Assembly: GCA_006503535.1 (NCBI GenBank) | Contig: QYRS01000012.1 | Coordinates: 186,001 to 250,000, forward strand | Direction of reading: 5' to 3' | Source of the DNA: Arthrinium phaeospermum | Lineage: Eukaryota; Ascomycota; Sordariomycetes; Amphisphaeriales; Apiosporaceae | Length of the DNA stretch: 64,000 nucleotides | Shown: positions 36,391-48,180 of the stretch, piece by piece | How the letters are laid out: each line of letters opens with the position of its first letter | How positions within the stretch are numbered: the first letter of the stretch is position 1 | Notes under the pieces: generated by a model | Databases searched by the model: none | What the model was told of the DNA's origin: nothing | The model's input: the letters and a program-made list of their open reading frames with translations, nothing else | Made by a program: the position numbers and the translations under genes

Positions 36391-39300
36391 TTAGTAGATA
36401 AAAACAAACGCTACGCTAATGTGGATTATATGCCACGCCCCCTCTCCCCCCGGGGCTGTCCCGGTCGTGTCTCGTACCATCGTATGCCGTGACCTGCTCC
36501 CGCAACCTCTTGTGCCGCTGCCCCCGTTCGCTACTTCCGAACCAACCTCCCCGATGGCCTCGTCCTCACCCACCGCGTAGATCCCGAATCGCCGGAACCC
36601 ATTCTCGCTCTCGCCCCCCAGCGCCCGACCCTCCAAGTCCGGCACAAGCCCCCACCCAATCCAGAACCTGGGCTCGCCTCTGCCGCCCCCGCCCCCAGCC
36701 GACGACTTGAGCGCAGCTGCGAGCTCCGACCGGCTCCGCCACTCGGCATCAGCCGGCAGCTTCTCCAGCACGTTGCCGCCGGCCACGAGTGCCGCCACCG
36801 ACGCGATGCTCGTCGGCGCCCGCGGCAGCACGTCGGTCTGGTGCATGAAGCACCAGCCCACAGCCAAGAGGACCAGCGCGGTCCCAAGCAACGCCTCGAG
36901 CGCCCTTGTCGAGGCCGCGTCCTGCACGACGCGCCGCCGCCCCGTGGCGTCCGTTGCGGTCGCCGCGTACCGGGGGTCGGCGTCGCTGGCGTTGTTGCCT
37001 TGCGACACGACATCCGGCGGCAGGGTTACGTTGGACCAGGTCGCGGGCAGGCGCTGCATGGCGAGCTTCTGCGCCTGGATGACGCCATGCTGGAAGCGGA
37101 TGGAGTCGGCGATGCGCGCGCTGGCGGACGGGTCGCCGAGGTCTTCTATCGCGACGGCGTAGCGCGAGGTGACGAGGGTGCTGAAGAAGGGGTCGAGCAG
37201 CTGCGGGGCGGTCGGGATGTCGGCCAGCCTGTAGTAGATGTGAAACAAGGTCTCGCGCATATCGATGTCGCCGGCGCTCATGGTGGAGTCGCGCGCTGTA
37301 TTCTCGCGAGGTCGGGGCGCTTTCCCGGGCGACGTGTCGATCTTGAGGTCGGCTCCGATGAAGTTGACGTCGACATCGACGCTCTCGAACGTCACGTTGC
37401 AGCCCAGCGAGGAGAGGTGCTGCACGACGGGCGTGGCGGAGTAGTCGATCTTGCCCCAGGAGTACATCATTTCACTACAGCCCAGGATCGGGGTAGCGAC
37501 TTGATTCTAGGAGACCACATATCAGTCTATCATCCGTAAGATACACGGAATGAGGATGTGAGACTCGGCATCAGAACCCAGAGGAAGTGTGACCAGGTGG
37601 TAGGAAAGCTGTCGGAATTGGATGCTGGTGCTCTGAGATTGATACGGGACTGGGGGAAACTCACCTGTCGATCTCCCTTTCCGATATATGTGGTATTGGA
37701 GTAAGTCTGGAAGCGAATATTGTATTTCTTTTCTTCATCACTGCTTTTTAGGTTGCACTCTTCACCCTCAATCCATACACCAAGAGGATTCTGATCCTCT
37801 GCGATTGTATAGTTGAGGGTCAGATTGGTGCGGTGCTTGGCGAAGTCGTAGAGACGACAGTCCAATCTGCTTCGGACCGCCGGGATCACAGTCTTGATGG
37901 CCGCAGTCGATGGGTCAAACGAAGGACGCGACTCCATCGCGACGTCCGGTAAGAACTGCGGGAAAGCCAAGTTCTCGTGCGTGAAACTGGGATAAGAGAG
38001 GTTGCTGTCGAGGATCAAGGATACGAAGGCGTTTTCCTTGTAGATGGAGCCTTTGGGGAGGGGGTCGAACGACTGGTCGGCTCGTAATGCGATCGGGATG
38101 GTATTGGGAACGGCTAGTGCTTGGAATAGGGAGCCAGAAAAGATGGTAAAGAGGGAAGAGACTAATAACACCGTAGTGGTTGCGAGTGCCCTATGTTGCC
38201 GGATCTGGCTTCTTTGTAGATGGTGCGAGGAATCGACATATTCTATCGATGTTTAAAGTCAGTTCTTACTACGATTATAAAGCGATTAAAATAAAATCGT
38301 AGTAAGGTACTTACCAGATGGTCGAGGCCCATAAACTCATCAGTTGACACCGTCCTTTTCAGCATCATGTACGGCGCTAGGGATCGCATCTGGAAATCCA
38401 TCGAGGAAAAGGCCATCGCTGTCAGACCGAACGTGAGTGCCGGCAATGTTGTCCACAAGTAGTGTATATAAGTATCGTTCCCCACGTCACCCAAGCCATC
38501 CTCTCTGTTGGACTTCTGCAGCAACAGCTCCAGCGTGATAATGAGACCGATGAGGATCAAACACAGCGTCGATCGAGTGACAGGGTGAAGGATACCTGGG
38601 TAAATTGTTTCTGGCTCGGACCAAGATATGATTTCGCGTCCGAGACGCATCTTCAGCGTGTAGCTGTTGATCAAGGACGGCGAACTCCGCCTGGCCTGTC
38701 ACGGGGTTCTGAGTGACCCCGGACTGGAAGACATGCTGATCCAGGCCTCGTACAAGGGACTTCTCATCAGCGGCGCCGAGGTCACGCACCCTGGATTGCA
38801 GATCATGGCTGTGGAGAAGGAGTGATGCCGCATCGGGAATGTTGCTCGGGTTTCGTGGCAGGATGCCTTGCTTCGGGACGGTGAACAAGAGGACGACCGA
38901 GAGGACCAAGCAGGCCGCAGTCAGACCAGCCATCCATTGAGCAGACCATTCGCGCACCACGAGCCGGTTGGCCATGAACACTGCACTTCCCGAGATGTCG
39001 ATCGAGGCCGGCTCCATGAGCGACTGCTTGGCCACGATGGCACCAAATTGGCGGTAATAGCTCTCCGCAAACTGCTTCAAGAAGCCTGGGTTGAACATAT
39101 CGGATACCTGAGTAGTCGTATTAGGATCCAACTGGCTGTCTATAGCAACGCCAAAGTATTCGTCTACGTCCACTTCAGCCGTCGATATATTGGTCTTGGT
39201 TCCATATATGGACGTGGACGAGCCTTCGACCGTGTTATGGTACTAGAACATAGAGTTAGTACCTTTCATAGAGAAGCATTGGGGGGTACGAGAATCTTAC

Positions 39301-40487
39301 CGCACTATAATGAGCGTTCATGATTGCCCAGGCAGGAATGCCATCCAGGGTCCTGTTTTCCCCGCCAGGAGCCAACTCAACGTTCCGCGTGCGAGTGCCA
39401 TTTCGGACCACATCTACACGTTTATAGCATAGGTAGGGACACAAAGCATCTGTGTGCTCTGAGGTAGTTTTGCCACCAGAGGGTGCGTTGGGTTTCGGCC
39501 CGTGTAGTCAGTGTTCCTGGAATAGTCCCTTGTATAGGTAATATTACCAAACATGAGGAGCACTCTAGCCCCTTCGTCGTCTCTGGTACCGTCACACTGA
39601 ACTTTGGCGAATCTGCCAAACACGCAACTAGACCAGTTTCCGCTAGACCCAGGGCAATTCGGACTCCCAAGCTGGAGGTTGCTGATGCTGCACCCGGGGG
39701 ACGTGACAGTGAGATTCATCTTGGTATCTGCGTAGTGAGGGTCCGGTGGAAGCGCTCCCGTCAGAACGACGTCGACCGGAACGCAGTCAAGGCCATTCCT
39801 AAGGCCGTCGACGGTGACTCTTGTCTCGGCGGGGTCGGGAAGATTCGTTACCACCGACTGGAAGGCGTAGTCTTTGGACATGCCCTCCTGGTAGGTGAGA
39901 TTTCCTCCAATCAGCCCCTTCATGACGTGGTAAGACAGCGATCCCGCATTGGACAGCCGGGCGCTGTTGGTCGAGAAAGTATCTTGCGCTACCATCGGAT
40001 GATTGTCTAATTGGACTCCGGTCCATGAGAGCGTGATCAAGCCTGTGGAAATGACGATCAGGATCTTCACCAGGAGCGAGACTGTGCAGGTGATCGAGAC
40101 GGTCCAGTCCTTGTTGCGAAGGGCCTGGAACACGACCAATAGCGGGAAGCCTGACACGTAGTCCAACAGCAGTGTATGCTTCGAGTCCACAGACGGCTGC
40201 ATCAGTCGTTGCCAGGGGGCGACGAGTTTGCTTTGGTATTCGGCTCGACCCAAAGGGCGCCCACCAAGGTGAGGAAGGCGATTGGTCCGTACGTCCATAG
40301 GTAGTGCTCGTCGGGCTGGCTTGTGGCGATTCCATCACGCCTGGTCGACACAGCAAGTAGGACCTCTATCGCAGCAATGATGGCGGCGAAGATGCCAATG
40401 AAGCCCAGGATGACTGTGCGCCGGAGGTAAATGGGACGCCATGGTAGTTGTGCGGGAGTAAAAGGCTGATTGGCATGCTTTGCATGG
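36391..40487 (-). CDS. Large DUF3433 multi-pass membrane protein, frame-broken
   Basis: Exons as read: about 40487-39301, 39242-38315, 38242-37665 and 37506-36391, with introns of 58, 72 and 158 nt. The DUF3433 signature occurs twice. Early: QLPWRPIYLRRTVILGF, HYLWTYGPIAFLTLVGALW and LLLDYVSGFPLLVVFQALRN. Later: YIHYLWTTLPALTFGLTAMAFSS, NMSIPRTIYKEARSGN and SLFTIFSGSLF. The product (over 1200 residues) alternates membrane-helix pairs with large extracellular N-glycosylated regions. The coding sequence changes frame near 40250 and 39421 and again at the GGG run at 38189-38191, each as if one base were missing; a fourth change near 38665 is of the opposite type. The exact start is uncertain because no ATG is in frame with the first domain. 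Function of the family is unknown. Confidence 0.8.
38265..38306. repeat. 12-bp inverted repeat inside a DUF3433 intron
   Basis: CTTACTACGATT (38265-38276) and its exact complement AATCGTAGTAAG (38295-38306) lie within intron 38243-38314, with an 18-nt AT-rich loop. The stem would sit just inside the 5' splice site of the minus-strand intron. Confidence 0.85.
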
Positions 40488-41601
40488 AGTGTTTGAGACG
40501 GTGAGTATGTTGATTGAAGATGAGTTTGCACTGATTCGTATGGGACGGTCCATGAGCCTTTCTTGAAAGTGTGGTGTCACTGGGTCCGCACAGGGTCGGC
40601 CTCTGTCGGCCTCCATTATTCCCCAAATTATGGCGTTCGCTCGTCACGGCGCTCAGACTATTGGTAGATGAGTCTCAAGTTTGGGAGCCGCGCTTGATTT
40701 ATCAGTTTAGGGTATTCTCTCCTCATTAACGATTCCATGTGGATAAGAGATAAGGAAGCGCGAGATGGGCCTCGACGTTAGGAGGGACCCAAGCGGCCGC
40801 AGAAATAAACCGTCTTGGTTATTCCACTTACTCCCAGGGAATAACAGTGGAATAAGCTGGTGCTATCGGAATGTAGGTGTTCTGTAGACCTGCTTATTCG
40901 TGAGGAGACTCGGCCGGTTTATTCTCGCAGGGGCTTGGGACCCGGGACGGCGATAGAATTGGCGGGAACGCCTACTGAAACACCCAAGTTTGCAGTTAGC
41001 TCATTGGGCCCAAGTGCACGCATTTCCAGCCCGGATGCAAGTCGATTGGTTGCGACGGCCAACGCACAGGAGGGGCGCAGAGTAAGCACTAGCCCGGCTG
41101 GAGGAACTTGTAGGCCAGATGGAGAAACTCTTGAGCCATCCGGTCATGCCAGACGCCAGTGTCGCCTTCTGTGCCGCACTCGCCACCTCCAGCAAGTGTT
41201 TGATCAACCAAATCCTTCGGGTCTTCTACGTCTGGTTAGTAGCAAGAACCTGGGTCGGGCAATGCGACAGATGAGAGCTGCCATGTTCTCTAACTAGACG
41301 AGCTCCAGCGTTGTGCATCGCGGCGCGTAGTCTTGCCAATGACAGACGTGTGGTAGAGTTGAGTACCTTTTAGTATGGAGCACAGGACCCCTTGTGGGGT
41401 CACTACCTAAATCACTAGCCCTGTGGATTTCGCAGGGAAGTGAACCTAAAGTTGGCGCGCGCATCTGCAGAGGACCGCCAAGTCAATCTGCACCAAGCTC
41501 GCGCTCAAGCGCGGAGTGACCGTTTGGAGATTCGCGTGTTGCAACTGATGCAGAACAGCTGGTGGATGCGGGCCATGCCTTTACCATCAGCTGAAAACCA
41601 G
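40488..41601. other. Intergenic region with a short inverted repeat
   Basis: No gene. TTATTCCAC (40819-40827) is repeated inverted as GTGGAATAA (40847-40855) around TTACTCCCAGGGAATAAC. The sequence resembles the GAATAA units of the chitinase introns, but the resemblance is short. Confidence 0.5.
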
Positions 41602-42611
41602 TTAGAGCTTGGGATCCGATCCCTTCAGTCGGATCAGAGCTTCCTGTTCGCACGTCATGACGAGCCGGCCCGTGTTCAAATCCCACGTGCGCTGGTGCAT
41701 CATCACCCTCCCGTCGCCGCCCCACGATGTCTCCCGCTCCAGCACCATCCACGCGTCGGCTTGAGGCACCGTCGGATCATGAAAGGAAATTCGATGGTTG
41801 AGACTGGCGGCCATGGCTAGGTTGCGGACTCGGTCCCCGAGCTCGTCCGGGCTCGCGAGGATGGCGATGGCCAACATCCCCTCGTCCGACATGTAGGCCA
41901 GCGCCGCGGCGTGCGTGACAGCTGTGGCGCGCGAAGACAAGGGTTCCGCGGTTCGCACGAAGCTGCGGACGCGGTACTCTGTCGGATGGTCCGCAGCGAT
42001 GACGCTGAAGAGCCGATAATCGAACGCCTCGACCTGGGAGCCGAGTGCCTGCAGGGGCGAGTCCGGGCTAGAGCTGTCCTCGACCATTTTGCGGTTCAGG
42101 TCCGCGGGCACATCCGAAGGCTCAAGACCATTGAGGTCTGGCACTGGCGGGCTGTACTTCAGGACGTTTCCAGTGGCTGCATCGCTGCGCTGGTACGCGA
42201 TGGTGGCCATGTACACGCATGCGTCCCGGTCGTCGCCCTGGGTCGCGCGGACTACGCGGGTGGCGTAAGAGCGGCCGTCCGCGACGCGGTCTACATGGTA
42301 CAGCACCCGACCTCTGACGCTGGCCGTGACGGGACGGAGGAAGGTAGAGTGGGACGAGTAAGCATGGAAGTCTGACAGCACTGTCGCGCTGGCTGCGGAT
42401 ATTGCTTGCGAAACCAGCAAGCCGCCGAAGACGGCACGACCGGTTGGCTGGTGAGTGAATGGTTTGCGAGTTCAACAAATGGTTAGGATCACTTTATTGT
42501 AGCCAGTCCTGCTGAACGGATCACGTACTGTTCGTTCGTGTACGTATCAGGGCCGACATCCGGTAGAGGTTGAACACCGACGCGCCCCTCTATCGTTGCA
42601 GCTGGCTCCAT
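41602..42611 (-). CDS. Acyl-CoA thioesterase II (TesB-like, double hot-dog)
   Basis: Two exons, 42611-42525 and 42447-41602, phase 0 across a 77-nt intron if the donor is GTGATC (an overlapping GTACGT donor at 42527 would not join in frame); 310 residues. The first hot-dog has TGRAVFGGLLVSQAISAA and SSHSTFLRPV, with VTASVRGRVLYHVDRVADGR after it. The second has AALAYMSDEGMLAIA, LNHRISFHDP, DAWMVLERETSWGGDGR and MHQRTWDLNTGRLVMTCEQEALIR, with the catalytic Asp/Ser/Gln region of TesB/ACOT8 enzymes. It hydrolyses acyl-CoA to free acid and CoA. The C terminus SDPKL may be a weak peroxisomal PTS1 (PKL). It is divergent from the amidase gene 383 nt away. Confidence 0.88.
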
Positions 42612-42994
42612 TGCGGATGCGATGGAATAAGGGTTTGAGATCTTTGAGTTTCTACTTTCCCTTGACGGTAGCTCGTTGTCTGATCTTGAAATTCGTCCGT
42701 TTATTTCGCCTCGGCTCGGTGCTGCAGTTGGGCCCGAGTTGTTGGTTCGTATCTACCCCTTGCATGCGGGAGTGTTTTGGGTAAGGATCGCAGCTTCAAA
42801 CCCAACAAAGCTGCTGAAGTGGAAGCAAACTGCTACCTTCCCCGCTTCCTTCTAACACGACAGACTGGTGCGTCGGATGATTCTGATCATATTAGCCCGG
42901 AACCCTGGCAGTACCACTAACCATTGCGAAGCATAAAAACCTCATCATTGCACGACCTAACGACCCGTACCTTAACGTCGCGACGGACGCTTTC
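42612..42994. promoter_or_regulatory. Shared divergent promoter region, thioesterase and amidase
   Basis: 383 nt separate two divergently transcribed genes, so both promoters must lie here. No specific operator was identified. Confidence 0.45.
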
Positions 42995-44951
42995 ATGACC
43001 AAGGCCGGACTGAGTCCCCGGGAGCTGGACCTTACCTCCAAGACGAGCATTCCTGGGATCCTCGCCAGCTACGAATCCCTTGAGGTCTCGGCCGAGGAAC
43101 TTGTCACCGCCTTCTGCCACCGAGCCGCCATCAATCACCAGACGACCGAGTCTCTGGCCGAAATCCGCTTTGCGGAGGCCATTGCCGAGGCGAAAGCGCA
43201 GGACGAGTACCTGCGCACGAACAAGAAGCATCGGACCTCTGCACGGCATCCGGTCAGTTTGAAAGACCAATATCGCGTGGAAGGGCTGGAGTCCGCCATC
43301 GGCTTTGTCGGGTGGCTGGCAAGGTCGATACTGCCGAGTCTGAGAGCTTGGTCACCCGACAGATCAAGGAGCTCGGAGGGATTGTCATTGCCAAGGTAAG
43401 TTCCTCCGGCTAGTGAGATGCCCAGCTGAGCCAACCAATCCTTTCCAGACCCATGTTCCGCAGACTTTGTTGCTGTGCGAACTGCAGTCCAACATGCATC
43501 GTTCAGGCATGAATCCCCACAACCGACTGCTGTCGCCTGGGGGCAGTTCCGGTGGCGAGGGGTCTTTACTCGCAGCCCGTGGCTCCGTCATGGGATGGGC
43601 ACCGATATGGGGGGCTCGATCCGGGTGCCCTCCGCCTACACGCACCTCTTCGGACTGAAGCCGAGCTCCGGCCGGATCTCATACCGAGACCTGAACTCGT
43701 CGCTCGACGGGAAGCCCGTCGTACCCAGCGTCGCCGGGCCCATGTCCGCCACCCTCGAGAACGTCGTCCACATCACGGGCCCTCGTCGAAACCGAAGGGT
43801 GGCGCCGCGACCGGGGCTGGTTCCACTGCCGTGGCGCGCGCCGGTCCTGGACCAAGTGCGCGCCGATGCCGCGACCCCGGGGAGAGGTCTCTGTTTCGCG
43901 ACCTTCCCGGGCGGCGACGACGGCATCATGCGCTTGCACCCGCCCGTCGCCCGCGGCGTGGACATGCGAAGGGTGGCGCCGCGACCCGGGGCTGGTTCCA
44001 CTGCCGTGGCGCGCCGGTCCTGGACCAAGTGCGCGCCGATGCCGCGACCGGGGAGAGGTCTCTGTTTCGCGACCTTCCCGGGCGGCGACGACGGCATCAT
44101 GCGCTTGCACCCGCCCGTCGCCCGCGGCGTGGACATGGCCGTGCGCGCCGCTCGCCAGGCGGGGCACCGGGTCATCGACTGGAAGCCGCCCAGCCACCTG
44201 GAGGCGGCGTTCCTCTACGGCGGCTTGTGCTTCCCCACGCTCTACGATATCGAGGACGCCCTGAAGTTGAGCGGGGAGCCGATGGTGGCGCCGGCCCAGG
44301 CCCTCTTCCGCCAGGCCGAGGAGTACAAGCCCAAGGACTTCCGGAGTACTACGAGCTGGTCAAGAAGCTCAAGAAGTACCAGCAAGACTATGCCGACTAC
44401 TGGGAGTCGACAAAGGCTCTTACTGGGACTGGTAAGCTCTGATCAATGATCGGCGAAGTCACAGGGATTTTGCATACTAATTGCTCGTTATTTAGGCCGA
44501 CCTGTAGATGGGATCATTGTTCCGGTAACTGCGACGGCGGCGTCCGACACAATTCGTTCTATGCCTTCAGTAAGTACAAAACATCGAGATGCGAAAACAT
44601 GGTGATGGGCGTGTGTCTAACCTCACAGCTTACTCAATCGTGTACAACGTCCTCGATTATTCGTCCCTGGCCGTGCCGGTGACCTTTGCCGACAAGAGCA
44701 TTGACGTGGCCGATCCGCACGATGCCCCTCGAAGCCCCATCGACAGGCCAGCTGGATCCCCTGTAAGGACTGTTCTGCTCCTACACTCCATGACCATCAT
44801 GACAAGAATCCCTTGTTGTTGTAGACGATGCAAATGTCTACCATGGCGCGCCCGTCGGAGTGCAGATCGTAGGTCGACGATTGGAAGAGGAGAAGGTCCT
44901 CGCGCTCGGCGAAGTGTGTCCAACGCATTGAAGACGCTGAGCGACAAATGA
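42995..44951 (+). pseudogene. Acetamidase-type amidase, frame-broken and internally duplicated
   Basis: Amidase-signature family (AmdS-like), which hydrolyses amides to acid and ammonia. Recognisable parts in order: VSLKDQYRVEGLESAIGF (Lys of the Ser-cisSer-Lys triad), HNRLLSPGGSSGGEGSLLAARGS (nucleophile region), GGSIRVPSAYTHLFGLKPSSGR, DGIMRLHPPVARGVDMAV, GLCFPTLYDIEDALK, YYELVKKLKKYQQDYADYW, GIIVPVTATAASD and HGAPVGVQIVGRRLEEEKVL. Introns are 43396-43448, 44432-44495 and two further ones near 44570 and 44765. The frame breaks at about 43230, 43318, 43592, 43780, 44341 and 44925. A 174-bp segment encoding the middle is present twice. As read, no full enzyme can be made. Confidence 0.85.
43793..44137 (+). 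repeat. Tandem duplication (174 and 171 bp) inside the amidase
   Basis: Copy 1 is 43793-43966 and copy 2 is 43967-44137. They differ only by small indels at G/C runs (ACCGGGG versus ACCCGGGG, GCGCGCGCC versus GCGCGCC, ACCCCGGGG versus ACCGGGG). Normal amidases have this segment once. Confidence 0.92.
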
Positions 44952-45132
44952 AAACAGTCGGAGCCTGGCAAATGACTAGATCTATAATCGATTTCACAAA
45001 ATATCGAATTGCTTTCCTAAAAATGCAAGATTAAGTTACATTGCTACATGGTGACCGATCTCCGGTGGGTCGTTTCCACTGTCGTTGCCGGCGGGCTAAA
45101 AATGGGGGCGGATGAAGCAAAAAGTAATTTCG

Positions 45133-45240
45133 TGACAAGAGTGGGATTCGAACCCACGCCAGTTTCCTGACTACGATGCTCGTAAACTCGGATGAGTTTT
45201 CCTGAACGTAGCGCCTTTTAGACCGCTCGGCCATCTTGCC
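45133..45240 (-). tRNA. tRNA-Leu(CAG) with an intron of about 24 nt
   Basis: The minus strand folds into a type II cloverleaf. The acceptor is GGCAAGA/TCTTGTC, the D arm GCC...GGC and the anticodon stem CTACG/CGTAG. The loop TTCAGG has anticodon CAG, followed by an intron of about 24 nt at the canonical position after base 37. A long variable arm (CAG GAAA CTG) and the T arm GTGGGTTCGAATCCCAC complete it. Discriminator A is at 45133. A TTTTT run just downstream is a Pol III terminator. Confidence 0.93.
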
Positions 45241-45747
45241 TGTTACGATGCAGATTCTGTCGTTGCTGCAGGTCATACTACTGGGTGGGTGTCGTGGTGA
45301 GCACAATAGTCTCTCGTGCACTTGCGATATGAGCGTGGCGCACTCAATAGTTCGATAAAACCTCAAATGGCTTGAAGAAACGGATCGCGTTATTTGCGTT
45401 CTATGGATGGACAGAATCTTGTTAGCGAAATCTGGTTTTTTCCCCGGGTGATAGAATTCTGAATAATTTTGGTCAAACATATTAAGGGAATTATCCTCAC
45501 CTATGCCAAATTATCTTGGTGATCAACGCTCCCAAGTAAAATGGGGATTTGTTTTCGCTCATCGAACGTCTTATATGGAATCAACCCACGCCAGGTAAAC
45601 AGGCGAAGGGTTTTCACCACCGGGCGAGGAGCGTCCTCCGCACCTCGCCCCAGCGATACGAACCAATAGACGACTCGACCCAACCTTTGACGGATGACGC
45701 GCTATTTGCACATGACCACGCCCAAATATCGTTGTCCCTAAATCGGC
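45241..45747. other. Intergenic region upstream of tRNA
   Basis: No gene seen. Confidence 0.5.
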
Positions 45748-46440
45748 TTGTCCCAACAACAAGGGCTCCAAGAATCTTCGAGCGAGGCACTGATACACGT
45801 AGATGTATTCAGTGAGGGCAAATTCAAGCGAGTCTATCGAGGCCAATACATTGCCGGACCGAGAAGAGGCCAGCCCTGCGTCGCCAAGACGTTCAAGCCG
45901 GGCCGTGGGTCCTTCCAGCAGAAACTGGTGGCAGAGCTCCGGGTCAGCTCCGGGTCATCGGCAAGGCCGAGTCCATCGTCGACGCCTGGAATGAGGCCAG
46001 AATCATTGCACCATCGGTGCACCTGCTCGTCCCCGAGCTGATGGTTGACGAGCACGGCCAGGGTGAGCATTGCCTGGGAGCCCCTGATCGTCAGGTACCG
46101 AAAGCACAACAACAACGCCGGCTGGACTGACCCCGCAATGGACACTTGGAACGAGATCATGCAGGCCCTGAGCCACTTTTCATACCATCATTGCCGTGGC
46201 ATTTATCTGCTGTGCGACATCCAAGGCGGTATCGGATGTCGGTCTTAGTGAGTCCGGTCTTTATGCAAACGGCGCTTCCGCATATCAAACGCCTCGAAGA
46301 ATGTGCTTCGCTAACGTTCGCCGCAGTATCATCACGGATCCGGTGATTCATTCAACTACCAATGGCCAATTCGGCCGAACGGACCTTGGACAGGGGGGTA
46401 TTCTCAAGTTTTGCAAGCCATCAGTGCAATGGGTTCTGCT
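45748..46440 (+). pseudogene. Alpha-kinase (MHCK/eEF2K family) relic
   Basis: Pieces of a fungal alpha-type protein kinase in the right order but in different frames: FSEGKFKRVYRGQYIAGPRRGQPCVAKTFKPG (ATP-binding lobe, invariant Lys in VAK), then IVDAWNEARIIAPSVHLLVPEL, EPLIVRYRKHNNNAGWTDP, QALSHFSYHH, LLCDIQGG, ITDPVIHSTTNGQFGRTDLG and CKPSVQW. An 11-bp tandem duplication (AGCTCCGGGTC at 45935-45945 and 45946-45956) shifts the frame after VAELRV. Further breaks occur near 46080 and around a candidate intron (46230-46326). As it stands it cannot encode a full kinase. Confidence 0.75.
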
Positions 46441-47194
46441 TGCCCGATTGGATGTGGCCGGCGGAGCTTGCCAGGTGCCCAGACCCGATTCCGCGTGTTC
46501 CAAATCAACCGCGTTGGAGGGCGCCCCATCGACGTTAGGATGAGTCGGTGTCAGACAGTCAGGGCAGCATTTCAGTTCACATGGCATGATAAAGGCGTTA
46601 GATCTATGAGAATTGTTGAGCATTGTATCCATTTCGAAATGGGCCTCCCAAACGCCATAGCCCCTGGAGATGTATATATCATCGTCGATGAGTAAGCACT
46701 TACGGCAATTAAGTAGCCTCTTCAAAGCTCAGGAACCCCGGCTTCTGGGCAACAGTGACTACATTGGCAGCGAGGACATCATGAAAGGCACCGTTGAATT
46801 TGGGTTGAACTCGGAAACAGGAATAGCGTGTTTCTTGGCTCCAAGATACTGCACTCTCAGACATTTCCTGCCTCATTTATGGGTGGTGTAAGAGAGCGAA
46901 GCGGAAGGAGACGCGGAGATAAGACGTCGGGCTTTAGCATTGAGGCGTTGATCGCCGTGATTGGCCCGCAAGTTCGGTACCTCACGCCCGTCGCGTCAGA
47001 CGATACGCGAAGACGCCTTAAATCCGTTACGCTCCCGAATTGACTGATCAGTTAAATACGAGAGTCGCAGTGAATACTTCTCTTCTACCTCCGAGGATCA
47101 ACAAGAACCGTTCATGCACGCCAATTAAAATTTGCTGACATTTTCTTTTCTTCATCAATCTCAAGCCACAACAGCTGTCTTGAACACCAACACG
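46441..47194. other. No supported gene
   Basis: Short frames without recognisable domains; possibly the decayed 3' part of the alpha-kinase locus. Confidence 0.45.
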
Positions 47195-47805
47195 ATGGCG
47201 CAGGATCAAACTGTCCCAAATGACCACGTTCCATCATCCTCTGTGGGAAGACGTTTGAAGTTGGCGAAAAGGTCGCACCTTTGATCCAACCGGAGATGGA
47301 TGGTACGTGGTTACGTCTTCCTCGACTCAACCTTGTTCAGAAAGAACCCTTCACCGCTTGAAAGGACATTGGTAGTTGCTGACTTCTATATCCCATTCAG
47401 TCATGCACTTCATCAACTCATACGACGACGCCAAGTCCGACCTGGGCCATCTCCTCGCCGGCCACGGGCCCAAGTCGTCGGCCCCCAACCACATTGGGAC
47501 TCACGACTACAGTCAACCGCCACGGGCCGTCATTTTCGGACGCGCGTTCCAGGCCGACGATGTCAAGGAGATGCACCGCTCCACGTGGTAGCGGCGTCGG
47601 CCCCGTCGCCTGGATTGCAGGGGACCCGTCCATCGTGCCGCCGCCGAACCCGGGGCCTGGCTACGCGGAAAAGGGGGCCGATAATGTCAAGAGGGCGTTC
47701 TTGAAGTGGAAGGAGGACGGGGCTGATAGCGAGGAGATCATTGGTATTGATGGACAGTCACTGATAGGATATGATTGCTTGGTCAGAGTATCGATACTGT
47801 CCTGA
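47195..47805 (+). pseudogene. Unrecognised protein, frame-broken
   Basis: From the ATG at 47195 the frame begins MAQDQTVPNDHVPSSSVG. A second frame gives TFEVGEKVAPLIQPEMD up to a GTACGTGG donor at about 47302, with a CATTCAG acceptor at about 47399. The next exon reads VMHFINSYDDAKSDLGHLLAGHG, HIGTHDY and PPRAVIFGRAFQADDVKEMH, then changes frame to VGPVAWIAGDPS, PPPNPGPGYAEKGADNVKRAF and LKWKEDGADSEEI. The pieces read like one conserved soluble protein of about 170 residues with two frame breaks. I do not recognise the family. Confidence 0.45.
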
Positions 47806-48180
47806 CTTTTGATGTGGATCGGTACTGGTCGCGTTGCAATACGAAGCTTTTCCACTTCTTGATATAATACATGACAAGACATTAGAAACACTCTATTCAG
47901 AAATGGTTGAATAGTTTAATATGATATTGGTCAGTGTGCTGTCGGCTAATGCTTTGCGCCATGAATCTAACTCGTGTGGGCGTCAGGGGCCATCGCAACT
48001 TCGATGATGAAATGCTGGCACCGTCTGGTTTTGATTTAACCAGCCATAATGTAACATTAGGTCTGATTCCAATGATGGCGGCATCAAGAGACAAACGGGT
48101 CAGGAAGTATTGCCTAAACTCTCATAGCCATAAATTATCTAGGTTTGGCGAATTGTAACTTCATCCATAACATTTCATAG
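47806..48180. other. Convergent intergenic region
   Basis: Nothing visible beyond likely 3' untranslated regions. Confidence 0.45.
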